Source: Massilia sp. (GTDB taxonomy: Bacteria > Pseudomonadota > Gammaproteobacteria > Burkholderiales > Burkholderiaceae_D). Taken from it: a stretch of DNA of 7,815 bases. Made by a program: the position numbers and the translations under genes. The DNA is taken from contig JAQGNM010000510.1 of assembly GCA_028291845.1 (NCBI GenBank), forward strand, positions 1-7,815, written 5' to 3'. The notes under the pieces are model-generated. The model saw only the letters and a list, made by a program, of their open reading frames with translations, ran no database searches and had not been told where the DNA came from. Below, piece by piece: positions 1-5,142 of the stretch (its first letter is position 1; each line of letters begins with the position of its first letter).

Positions 1-346
1 CTTCGCGCAAAAACTCTTGCGGCGACACCTCGGCATGCACGATGCCGCGACCGGCGGTCATCCACTGGACGCCGCCGGCGCGGATGATGCTCTCGTGGCC
101 CGCGCTGTCCTGATGGGCCAGCATCCCGTCGAGGATGAAGGTGACGGTCTCGAAGCCCCGGTGCGGATGGGGGCCGAACGGCAAGCCGTGATTATTTGCG
201 GGATACGTCTGTGGACCGTGGTGATTCAAAAAAAGAAAAGGATCGATTTGCGCCAGCTGATCGTTGGGCAAGGGACGCTGGGTAAGCAGGTCGCCGATAT
301 CGTCGCGCACTGCCTGGTGCAGCTTTTTGATGGTTTTGTCGCTCAT
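1..346 (-). CDS. Pirin family protein, N-terminal part (cut by window edge)
   Basis: The 115 visible residues form the start of the N-terminal cupin barrel of pirin. The stretch around residues 58-74 (GPHPHRGFETVTFILDG) and residues 92-106 (GVQWMTAGRGIVHAE) are the family hallmarks. The four expected metal ligands are all present: H60, H62, H104 and E106. Bacterial pirins are cytoplasmic metal-binding cupins; some have quercetin 2,3-dioxygenase activity in vitro, but the role in the cell is often unknown, so I give no symbol. The ATG at 346 is supported by a GGAG nine bases upstream. A T-rich run (TTTTCTTTTTTTG on the coding strand) encodes FLFLN at residues 37-41 and is not a frameshift, since the pirin frame continues through it. 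The C-terminal cupin domain lies outside the window. Family assignment is secure; substrate is unknown. Confidence 0.93.
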   Translation of the reverse strand, partial: MSDKTIKKLHQAVRDDIGDLLTQRPLPNDQLAQIDPFLFLNHHGPQTYPANNHGLPFGPHPHRGFETVTFILDGMLAHQDSAGHESIIRAGGVQWMTAGRGIVHAEVSPQEFLRE

Positions 347-364
347 GCCGTCGTGCTCCGTACA

Positions 365-394
365 AATATGTAATGAGCAAGACACTACCTGAAA
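365..394 (-). promoter_or_regulatory. Possible promoter of the pirin gene
   Basis: On the minus strand TTTCAG (394-389) and CATATT (370-365) are separated by 18 bases and lie just upstream of the pirin ATG at 346. Both boxes are only partial sigma-70 matches. It is the only AT-rich stretch between the pirin start and the GC-rich region to its right. Confidence 0.25.
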
Positions 395-653
395 GCGCAC
401 GAACGTGGCGCAAAGTGATTCGGCGCGCGGCACCCGGCCGTGCGGGCGGCCCAGGCGCTGCCGCCACCACGATTGGGCGCTGCCGCCGCCATGGTTTGGC
501 GCCGCGCCGCAGCCGCGTCGCCGCGGCGCAACCGAACCATGCCACGAACCGCATGCCCTGACCCTTGTCCGGCCAGCGCCTGCCGCCAACACCATGCCGC
601 CAGCGCCGCGTTTCCGCCGGTATTGCGCGGGAAAGCGCGGCAACGGTTGCCGC
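374..653. other. GC-rich intergenic region without a supported gene
   Basis: These 280 bases lie between the pirin start and the end of the lipoprotein gene. Open frames exist on both strands because the region is very GC-rich, but their products are Arg/Ala/Pro-rich, resemble no family I know, and lack ribosome binding sites. The 12-mer GGCGCTGCCGCC occurs twice (454-465 and 476-487), and related GCTGCCGCC/CTGCCGCC pieces recur up to about 610. I see no other feature apart from the possible pirin promoter and the hairpin next to the lipoprotein stop. Confidence 0.5.
637..653 (-). terminator. Hairpin directly after the lipoprotein stop codon
   Basis: GCGGCAAC (637-644) and GTTGCCGC (646-653) form an 8-bp perfect inverted repeat around one base, so the real loop would open a pair or more. 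It begins at the base next to the TAA at 656-654. No clear U-tract follows on the minus strand (CGCTTTCCC instead), so it is a weak or Rho-assisted terminator at best, or an mRNA-stabilising 3' hairpin. Confidence 0.3.
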
Positions 654-1340
654 TTACTGCTTGATGACGCCGGACGTCATGTTGACGCGGTCGCCCGAGC
701 GGAAGGTCGGCAGGCTGTCCTGGATGATCACGTTCGTGGTGCCGTCGTCCATGCGCAGGGTCACGCGGTACATGCGGTCCTCGCCAGCGCCGGCGCCGGT
801 AGTGCCGCTGGTGCTGGAACCGGTGCTGCCAGTGCCGCCGCTACCGTCGGCGGCCCCGGAACGGGGGACCACCTCGATCAGGGCGACGGTGGCATTGGGC
901 ATGGTTGCGGCGCTGTCGGCACTGCTGCTGCCGCTGGGACTTTGCTGCTGCACGCCGGCGCCGACCATGGCGCCGCTGGCAGTGCTGCCCGTGGTGCCGG
1001 ATGCGCCCATGCTGCTGGCGCCGGAGGGGTCGGCGCCGGCGGTGCTGGCGCCGCCGGTGGCGGTACCGGCGCCTGTGCCGCTACCGCTGCCGGTGCCGCC
1101 ATACGAGCTGCTGCCCATGCTGCCGCCGCTGCTGCTGCTGCCGCTCAAGCTGCTGCCGCTGCCGCTGTCGGCGGCGCTGCCTGTACTGCCCGGGCTGGTG
1201 CCGGCGGTGCTGGAAGCGGTGCCGCCGGTGCCGGCGCTGGACGCGGTGCCGTCGCTGGCGCCGCTGCGGAAGCTGCTACAACCTGCCAGCGCAACTGCCA
1301 GCAAGCCCGCCAGTACGACGCTCTGTTGTTTTCGACTCAT
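654..1340 (-). CDS. Gly/Ser/Thr-rich lipoprotein with SlyB-like core
   Basis: The product is 228 residues. A short signal peptide ends in the lipobox L18-A-G-C21, so lipidation and envelope anchoring are expected. Residues 22 to about 148 are low complexity (Gly, Ser, Thr, Ala), with TTGSTASG-like and SSSSGG-like runs. Two short ordered pieces follow: ATVALIEVVPR, then after a second Gly/Ser linker a C-terminal block (residues 188-228) with MYRVTLRMDDGT, a Q-D-S and FRSGDRVNM. These resemble the two halves of SlyB-like glycine-zipper outer-membrane lipoproteins, which normally enclose a Gly-zipper membrane hairpin; here a flexible linker sits in its place. The ATG at 1340 is chosen over a TTG two codons upstream because AAGGAG (1352-1347) lies six bases before it. 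Coding is clear; function is unknown, and the SlyB relation is inferred from short motifs. Confidence 0.82.
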   Translation of the reverse strand: MSRKQQSVVLAGLLAVALAGCSSFRSGASDGTASSAGTGGTASSTAGTSPGSTGSAADSGSGSSLSGSSSSGGSMGSSSYGGTGSGSGTGAGTATGGASTAGADPSGASSMGASGTTGSTASGAMVGAGVQQQSPSGSSSADSAATMPNATVALIEVVPRSGAADGSGGTGSTGSSTSGTTGAGAGEDRMYRVTLRMDDGTTNVIIQDSLPTFRSGDRVNMTSGVIKQ

Positions 1341-1666
1341 GATCAACTCCTTCGGTTGGTATCGTTACAGTGGGTGTACGTGACGATCCGGCTTGCCACT
1401 TTGTTGAGAGCAGCGAAACGCGGCGGCGTTCAAGTGTGTACAGGGTGCTTTGACCCACATCAAAAAGTCGTTACCCTGCAATGGCGTTGCAGCGTCTAGC
1501 AACACCACTTGCGAAGCAACGTGACGGTTTTATGAGGCCTGATGCGTGATGGTGCGACGAAGCCACTCATGTAAGAGTGGTGGCGGCAGGATAGGTTCGG
1601 CCGGCTCCAGCGCTGTATGCGGCAGATCAAATGCAGGCAGGCAAAGTTAGCTTGCCGTGCGGCGGG
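1341..1666. other. Intergenic region with hairpins between vanZ-like gene and lipoprotein gene
   Basis: The 326 bases hold the lipoprotein ribosome binding site and promoter, and two perfect short hairpins: CTGCAA-TGGCG-TTGCAG (1476-1492) and CCACTC-ATGTAA-GAGTGG (1563-1580). A third, imperfect one (GGCAA / TTGCC around 1639-1655) lies just past the vanZ-like stop. None is followed by a U-tract on either strand, so I do not call a terminator. I see no credible open frame here. Confidence 0.45.
1436..1465 (-). promoter_or_regulatory. Promoter with overlapping FNR/Anr-like box upstream of the lipoprotein gene
   Basis: The palindrome TTGAC-CCAC-ATCAA (1450-1463; TTGAT-GTGG-GTCAA on the minus strand) matches nine of the ten defined bases of the FNR/Anr consensus TTGAT-N4-ATCAA. 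The minus-strand TTGATG at its start is followed after 17 bases by TACACA, a plausible -35/-10 pair about 95-120 bases before the lipoprotein ATG. The box would then cover the -35 region instead of the activating position near -41.5, so repression, or a different start site, is possible. No regulator gene is in the window. This rests on motif matching only. Confidence 0.35.
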
Positions 1667-2074
1667 TCAGGGCATGCCGGCGCGGGTGGGTGCCGTGCGC
1701 GGCCACAGTGCAAACATCACGGCGGCGGCGAGGACGGCGGCGGTGCAGTCGACCAGCCAGTCGCCGACGGCGGCACCACGGTAAGGGAAAAAACTCTGGA
1801 CGCATTCATCGAGGGCGCCCATGACGGCGATCGCCAGCACGCTGGCCAGCGCACGGCGCATGGCGCTGCTGCCGATGCCGCAAAAAATCAGTACGGTCAA
1901 GCCGGCATACGCCACCGAATGCAGCACCAGGCCGCTGGCGACGCGGCCGATGTCGGCGCGCGCGCCGGGGATCGAGCCGAGCACCAGGATCGCCAGCCAG
2001 GCGATCAGCGCGAGACGAAGGCGAATGCGGTTGAGGGACGGGTCGACGAACAGCAGGCGCAGGAAGGCAGACAT
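1667..2074 (-). CDS. VanZ-like family membrane protein
   Basis: A 135-residue hydrophobic protein. The VanZ-family marks are visible: a first membrane helix around residues 19-37 ending near the family-typical SIPG, then LHSVAYAGLT leading the second helix, a third helix, and the conserved stretch DECVQSFFPYRGAAVGDWLVD, whose acidic residues, Q and R are typical, before the last helix. Four membrane segments in about 135 residues fits the family. VanZ itself gives low-level teicoplanin resistance; most homologues, like this one, have no known role. The ATG at 2074 is used; a GTG three codons upstream (2083) is equally possible because neither has a clear ribosome binding site, and an in-frame TGA lies just before. 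It lies 85 bases after the zinc-ribbon gene on the same strand and may be co-transcribed with it. Confidence 0.87.
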   Translation of the reverse strand: MSAFLRLLFVDPSLNRIRLRLALIAWLAILVLGSIPGARADIGRVASGLVLHSVAYAGLTVLIFCGIGSSAMRRALASVLAIAVMGALDECVQSFFPYRGAAVGDWLVDCTAAVLAAAVMFALWPRTAPTRAGMP

Positions 2075-2159
2075 GAAGAGCACGCTGGCAAAGCGGCAAG
2101 GATATCACGGGCGCCTGGCGCCACCCGCGCCACCATGAAGGCAGGCAAGGCGGGGCGGG

Positions 2160-2480
2160 TCAAATTGTCAGCGCGGGGGCGCCGCCGGCGTAGTGAGCGT
2201 CATAGCAGCTGCCGCAATCGAGGCACAGCAGATGTGCGGTACGCACGTTGGCCTGGCGCAAGATCAGGTGCAGGCAGGATTTTTGGCATTTCGGGCAGGG
2301 TTCGCGGACGGTGCCGAAGCTTTGCAATTCGACCGGCGCATTGCGCTCCGACGGATTATCGATGACGGCATGCGGATTGAGTTCGGTCAGCAGCAGCGGT
2401 TCGCATTCGGGGCCTCGGCGGCGGCCATACAGCGGGTGAGTCGGATTGCCGGACGGGATCGAAAAAGGTGGTTGACTCAT
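2160..2480 (-). CDS. Small zinc-ribbon protein of unknown function
   Basis: 106 residues starting MSQPPFSIPSGNP. The C-terminal half carries two CxxC knuckles, CPKC and CLDC, about 20 residues apart, so a single zinc ribbon is likely (four Cys ligands). An extra Cys sits between them and another follows the second knuckle (CGSCYD). The N-terminal half is polar and proline-rich with no recognised domain. There is no signal peptide or membrane helix, so it is cytoplasmic. I do not recognise a named family. The ATG at 2480 has GGAG eight bases upstream; a longer reading to a TTG at 2579 would cross the likely promoter and has poorer composition, so I reject it. The vanZ-like gene follows on the same strand. 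Confidence 0.75.
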   Translation of the reverse strand: MSQPPFSIPSGNPTHPLYGRRRGPECEPLLLTELNPHAVIDNPSERNAPVELQSFGTVREPCPKCQKSCLHLILRQANVRTAHLLCLDCGSCYDAHYAGGAPALTI

Positions 2481-2540
2481 GCGAACGTCTCCATTGGTTC
2501 GTTGGCGAGCAGGGCGGGACAAATCTCGCGGGGGAACTTC

Positions 2541-2568
2541 AATATAGTGGATTGGCAGCGGCCTGCAA
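2541..2568 (-). promoter_or_regulatory. Promoter of the zinc-ribbon gene
   Basis: On the minus strand TTGCAG (2568-2563) and TATATT (2546-2541) are 16 bases apart. The -10 box matches five of six consensus bases. The start of transcription would fall near 2534, giving a leader of about 54 bases. It lies downstream of the terminator at 2608-2632, which therefore is unlikely to belong to this gene. Confidence 0.5.
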
Positions 2569-2607
2569 GCTATTCGCAATGACGGTAGCGACTATTCGCC
2601 GCGCGGC

Positions 2608-2632
2608 AAAAAAATGCCTCCATCGGGGAGGC
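2608..2632 (-). terminator. Intrinsic terminator without an obvious gene before it
   Basis: Read on the minus strand: GCCTCC, loop CCGAT, GGAGGC, one A, then seven T. The stem is six perfect pairs and the U-tract is strong. On the plus strand there is no T-run, so it works leftward only. No credible coding gene ends here; the ohr gene has its own terminator about 200 bases earlier. Confidence 0.85.
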
Positions 2633-2728
2633 AAACCCATTCGGGCAAGAGGAAGCAATTCGTGTGGCACGCCACCGCGGCAGCGCGCCTGACTGCAATC
2701 ACGCATATCGGTTACGTGTAAGGCAGAT
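2608..2728 (-). ncRNA. Candidate small RNA (about 120 nt)
   Basis: The stretch is bounded by a TATACT -10 box (2740-2735) and the intrinsic terminator at 2608-2632, both on the minus strand. Between them a GC-rich hairpin can form at 2689-2666 (GGCGCGCUG paired with a GC-rich arm through three G-U wobbles, loop CCGCGG). The -35 region is weak. A 36-codon frame (GTG at 2702 to TAG at 2592) runs straight through the terminator and lacks a ribosome binding site, so I do not call it coding. It matches no RNA family I recognise. It could instead be an attenuated leader of the downstream zinc-ribbon gene, though that gene has its own promoter. Confidence 0.33.
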
Positions 2729-2833
2729 GAACAAAGTATAGGGACGCAATATGACCCCAACATGACATCGCGCAATGGAATTTGATTCCGCAAATAAACT
2801 ATTCGAATCGGCGAGGGCGCCAATGAAGCGGGT

Positions 2834-2861
2834 AAAAAAAAGCCCGCTATCGAAGCGGGCT
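2834..2861 (-). terminator. Intrinsic terminator of ohr
   Basis: On the minus strand AGCCCGCT, loop TCGAT, AGCGGGCT form an 8-bp perfect stem followed by a run of T (2841-2834). It lies about 110 bases after the ohr stop codon and is the natural end of that transcript. Confidence 0.92.
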
Positions 2862-2916
2862 GAAGACTATTTTCTTGGAGGAGAATAGTGGAGACGTGAT
2901 CAGTATGCCAAGCTGT

Positions 2917-2969
2917 CGGATATGCGTCCAATTGACAATGCGGATATCAGACATATCCGTTGCGGATAT
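2917..2969. repeat. Cluster of four CGGATAT repeats in the ohr 3' untranslated region
   Basis: CGGATAT occurs at 2917-2923, 2941-2947 and 2963-2969 in the plus orientation, and inverted at 2953-2959. The inverted copy can pair with either neighbour: with 2941-2947 over a five-base loop, or with 2963-2969 over a three-base loop. The two hairpins exclude each other. It sits directly after the ohr stop codon and before the ohr terminator. Confidence 0.6.
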
Positions 2970-2970
2970 C

Positions 2971-3390
2971 TTAGACGGCCGAGATCGCCACTTCGATATT
3001 GCCACGGGTGGCGTTCGAATACGGGCACACTTCATGCGCCTTGGCGATGACGGCCGCAGCCGCTTCCGGCGCCATCCCTGGCGTACTCACTTGCAGACGC
3101 ACCCCGAGTCCGAAGCCGCCGCTGCCGTTCGGCCCGATATCGACCTGCGCGCTGACGGCGGCATCCTGCGGCAACGGCGTCTTGAGCGAGCCAGCGACAA
3201 ATTTCATCGCCGACAAAAAGCACGCCGCATAGCCAGCCGCGAACAGTTGTTCCGGATTAGTCCCGGCACCACCCGCGCCACCGAGTTGCTTCGGCGTCGC
3301 CAGCCCAACATCGAGCGCACTGTCGCTGGAAGTAGCACGGCCATCACGGCCCCCGGTAGCACGCGATTCCGCGGTGTAAAGAACTTGCAT
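2971..3390 (-). CDS. ohr: Organic hydroperoxide resistance protein Ohr (OsmC/Ohr family)
   Basis: 139 residues, the usual Ohr length. Ohr is a cytoplasmic thiol peroxidase that reduces alkyl and fatty-acid hydroperoxides and is recharged by lipoylated proteins. The opening MQVLYTAE, the GGxGxxTNPEQLFAAGYAACF block with reactive C57, and HEVCPYSNATRGN with resolving C122 are all typical; R18 and E47 match the Arg and Glu that activate the reactive Cys in characterised Ohr proteins. Two Cys in the Ohr spacing separate it from OsmC proper. The ATG at 3390 has GGAG six bases upstream; a TTG four codons earlier is less likely. It has its own promoter with a tandem repeat, its own terminator, and ohrR lies upstream on the same strand, the classic arrangement for OhrR-controlled induction by organic peroxides. 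Confidence 0.96.
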   Translation of the reverse strand: MQVLYTAESRATGGRDGRATSSDSALDVGLATPKQLGGAGGAGTNPEQLFAAGYAACFLSAMKFVAGSLKTPLPQDAAVSAQVDIGPNGSGGFGLGVRLQVSTPGMAPEAAAAVIAKAHEVCPYSNATRGNIEVAISAV

Positions 3391-3439
3391 GAGTAACTCC
3401 AATTAAAGGTAAGACGCCAACACAGCGCCGATGAAAAGA

Positions 3440-3471
3440 AGAATAGCGCACGATTAAATAGCGCACAATCA
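3440..3471 (-). promoter_or_regulatory. ohr promoter with 15-bp tandem repeat, likely OhrR operator
   Basis: Two adjacent 15-bp units, AATAGCGCACGATTA (3442-3456) and AATAGCGCACAATCA (3457-3471), are identical at 13 positions. They cover a possible promoter on the minus strand: TTGTGC (3468-3463), 17 bases, TATTCT (3445-3440). A repressor bound here would block RNA polymerase. As ohrR is adjacent and OhrR proteins repress ohr, this is the best operator candidate. Direct repeats are less usual for a MarR-family dimer than a palindrome; GATT...AATC (3470-3452 on the minus strand) gives partial dyad symmetry across the junction. Confidence 0.5.
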
Positions 3472-3565
3472 AATTAACTCTATCAACCCGATAGCCCAAG
3501 CCCCCGAGGCGACAGAAGCTCCGAATCGGGTTTTGCGTAACCTGAAAAAACCTCGGGTTCCCCGA

Positions 3566-3732
3566 TAATGCCAGTCACTTAAGCACGAACGCAAGCATGG
3601 GACAGGCACCTTCGGAGCCAGTCCCCCCTACGTTTCGCGCGGTCGCGGCTCACGCAGCAGGGGGACTGGCTCCCATCGGGTGCCTGTCCCATGCCTCCGT
3701 TCCACGACAATGAGCTTAAGTGACTGGCATTA
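3566..3732. mobile_element. 167-bp MITE with IS4-like ends, inserted in a terminator
   Basis: The ends are a 19-bp perfect inverted repeat, TAATGCCAGTCACTTAAGC (3566-3584), with its complement at 3714-3732. Both sides carry the direct repeat GGGTTCCCCGA (3555-3565 and 3733-3743), which looks like an 11-bp target duplication. From memory the end of E. coli IS4 is TAATGCCGATCAGTTAAGG (15 of 19 positions shared), and IS4 makes duplications of about 11-13 bp, so mobilisation by an IS4-type transposase is likely. No transposase gene is inside. The interior is almost wholly palindromic (see the REPIN-like repeat), so the single strand could fold into one long hairpin. Confidence 0.82.
3595..3694. 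repeat. REPIN-like double palindrome inside the MITE
   Basis: Two inverted REP-like units face each other. GCATGGGACAGGCACC (3595-3610) pairs with 3679-3694 (16 bp, perfect) and GGAGCCAGTCCCCC (3614-3627) pairs with 3660-3673 (14 bp, perfect). Each half is also an imperfect hairpin by itself, GGGAC-A-GGC against GCC-A-GTCCC, the form of REP units made by REP-associated tyrosine transposases. The 32-base centre is not symmetric. I recall similar GGGACAGGCACC motifs in Oxalobacteraceae intergenic DNA but cannot verify the copy number here. Confidence 0.65.
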
Positions 3733-3807
3733 GGGTTCCCCGAGGGCTTTTTATCTGACTGTCCGTGGCTGGTAAGCCGGTTTCAACCTTGCCTTACTGA
3801 CCAGTCC

Positions 3808-3837
3808 CAAACAAAAGTAGGTTTTCACTTTTGTTTG
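3808..3837 (-). terminator. AT-rich inverted repeat overlapping the ohrR stop codon
   Basis: CAAACAAAAGT and ACTTTTGTTTG (3808-3818 and 3827-3837) form an 11-bp perfect inverted repeat around eight bases. On the minus strand the first arm encodes the last codons of ohrR including the first base of its TGA, and the second arm is U-rich. The low GC of the stem makes it a poor classical terminator; it may instead protect the mRNA end or be a protein-binding site. Confidence 0.35.
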
Positions 3838-4282
3838 AGTGTATCGCGCACCTCCGCCAACCCCTCCCGCAGCCCGATCAAGGCCGGCACATCCTTGCCG
3901 GTAGCGCACAACATCTGCCGCGGCACCTGCGCGGCGCGCTCGCGCAGGGCGCGTCCGGCCGGGCTGAGCGAAATGCGCACCTGGCGCTCGTCGTGCGGAT
4001 CGCGGGTGCGCTGCAGCAGGCCGTTGCCCTCGAGCCGCTTGAGCAGGGGCGTCAGGGTGCCGGAGTCCAGAAACAGGCGGGCGCCGATGTCCTTGACCAG
4101 CACCGCGTCCTGTTCCCACAGCACCAGCATCACCAGGTATTGCGGGTAGGTCAGGCCCAACTGGTCGAGCAGCGGCTTATAGGTCTTGGTGACCGCGTGC
4201 AATGCCGAATACAGGGCGAAGCAGAACTGGTTGTCGAGCGCCAGCAAGTCGGGACTGCCGGGGGCGGCCTTCGGCTTGCCGC

Positions 4283-4286
<4 letters not shown>
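3825..4286 (-). CDS. ohrR: Organic peroxide sensor/repressor OhrR (MarR family)
   Basis: 153 residues with a MarR winged helix. The opening LDNQFCFALYSA is the OhrR signature and contains the peroxide-sensing C22. A second Cys at 127 and Y36 and Y47 fall at the positions known from the two-Cys OhrR of Xanthomonas campestris (C22, C127, Y36, Y47), so organic peroxides should form a C22-C127 disulfide between subunits and release DNA. The DNA-binding part is around residues 61-104: LFLDSGTLTPLLKRLE recognition helix, then the wing with DPHDERQVRISL. The start is a GTG at 4286 whose bases overlap the SDR stop (GTGA); AAGGTGG four bases upstream supports it. It should repress ohr, which lies downstream past a transposed element. 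Some readers might extend it upstream in frame, but that would run antisense-free through the SDR gene and is not credible. Confidence 0.94.
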
Positions 4287-5047
<761 letters not shown>

Positions 5048-5071
5048 CGATTGCTTTCACTTGATACGAAC

Positions 5072-5101
5072 TATATAGAGTCCATGGGCCGGATTGTACA
5101 A
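5072..5101 (-). promoter_or_regulatory. Promoter of the SDR-ohrR operon
   Basis: On the minus strand TTGTAC (5101-5096) and TATATA (5077-5072) are 18 bases apart, placing the transcript start near 5065, about 18 bases before the SDR ATG. The -35 box lies in the perfect 8-bp palindrome TTGTACAA (5094-5101), which could be part of an operator. It does not share the 15-bp repeat seen at ohr. Confidence 0.5.
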
Positions 5102-5111
5102 AACCACGCAG

Positions 5112-5132
5112 CGCAGCTCCGCTGGAGCGAGC
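5112..5132 (-). terminator. Possible terminator hairpin after the lemA-TPM operon
   Basis: GCTCC-AGC-GGAGC (5128-5116 on the minus strand) is a 5-bp perfect stem, extended by CGC/GCG pairs across small bulges. It follows the last TPM gene by about 15 bases. The nearest T-run (GGTTTTG) comes about ten bases later, so it is not a textbook terminator. Confidence 0.3.
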
Positions 5133-5142
5133 GCGCGGCGTG

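Larger units (their letters stand above)
3545..3752. terminator. Former ohrR terminator, split by a mobile element
   Basis: The left part (AAAAAA-CCTCGGG-TTC-CCCGA, 3545-3565) and the right part (GG-GC-TTTTT, 3744-3752) join into a bidirectional intrinsic terminator with a 7-bp stem, CCTCGGG/CCCGAGG, once the 167-bp element and one copy of the 11-bp repeat are removed. On the minus strand it would have ended the SDR-ohrR transcript with a six-U tract. The present left remnant keeps a five-pair stem (TCGGG/CCCGA), two G, then six T, so it may still work weakly. Confidence 0.75.

Noticed and set aside
373..561. Plus-strand 62-codon frame starting MSKTLPESARTWRK
   Set aside because: It has no ribosome binding site, is Arg/Ala/Pro-rich as expected from random GC-rich DNA, and starts within the putative pirin promoter.
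565..1383. Plus-strand open frame of 272 codons, Pro/Leu/Val-rich
   Set aside because: It is another shadow of the lipoprotein gene; the composition mirrors the complement of Gly/Ser codons.
405..1499. Plus-strand open frame of 364 codons, Ala/Gly-rich
   Set aside because: It lies antisense to the lipoprotein gene and owes its length to the GC-rich linker repeats. It has no ribosome binding site and no recognisable domain, whereas the minus-strand frame has a lipobox and AAGGAG.
1563..1580. Hairpin CCACTC-ATGTAA-GAGTGG as a vanZ terminator
   Set aside because: The stem is only six pairs, lies about 90 bases past the stop, and no T-run follows on either strand.
2592..2702. 36-codon minus-strand frame (GTG to TAG) in the candidate small RNA
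   Set aside because: It has no ribosome binding site, starts at GTG, and reads through the terminator stem and U-tract, so a complete message would be rare.
2539..2931. Minus-strand open frame of 130 codons between ohr and the zinc-ribbon gene
   Set aside because: It runs through two strong intrinsic terminators of its own strand and resembles no protein family.
3566..3732. CRISPR array or attachment site at the strong repeat
   Set aside because: The repeats are inverted, nested and not regularly spaced, and the flanking 11-bp direct repeats are better explained as a target duplication.
3769..3804. Imperfect inverted repeat CTGG-TAAG / CTTA-CTGA-CCAG after ohrR
   Set aside because: It has a four-base bulge, a 16-base loop and no U-tract, so it is too weak to call a terminator.
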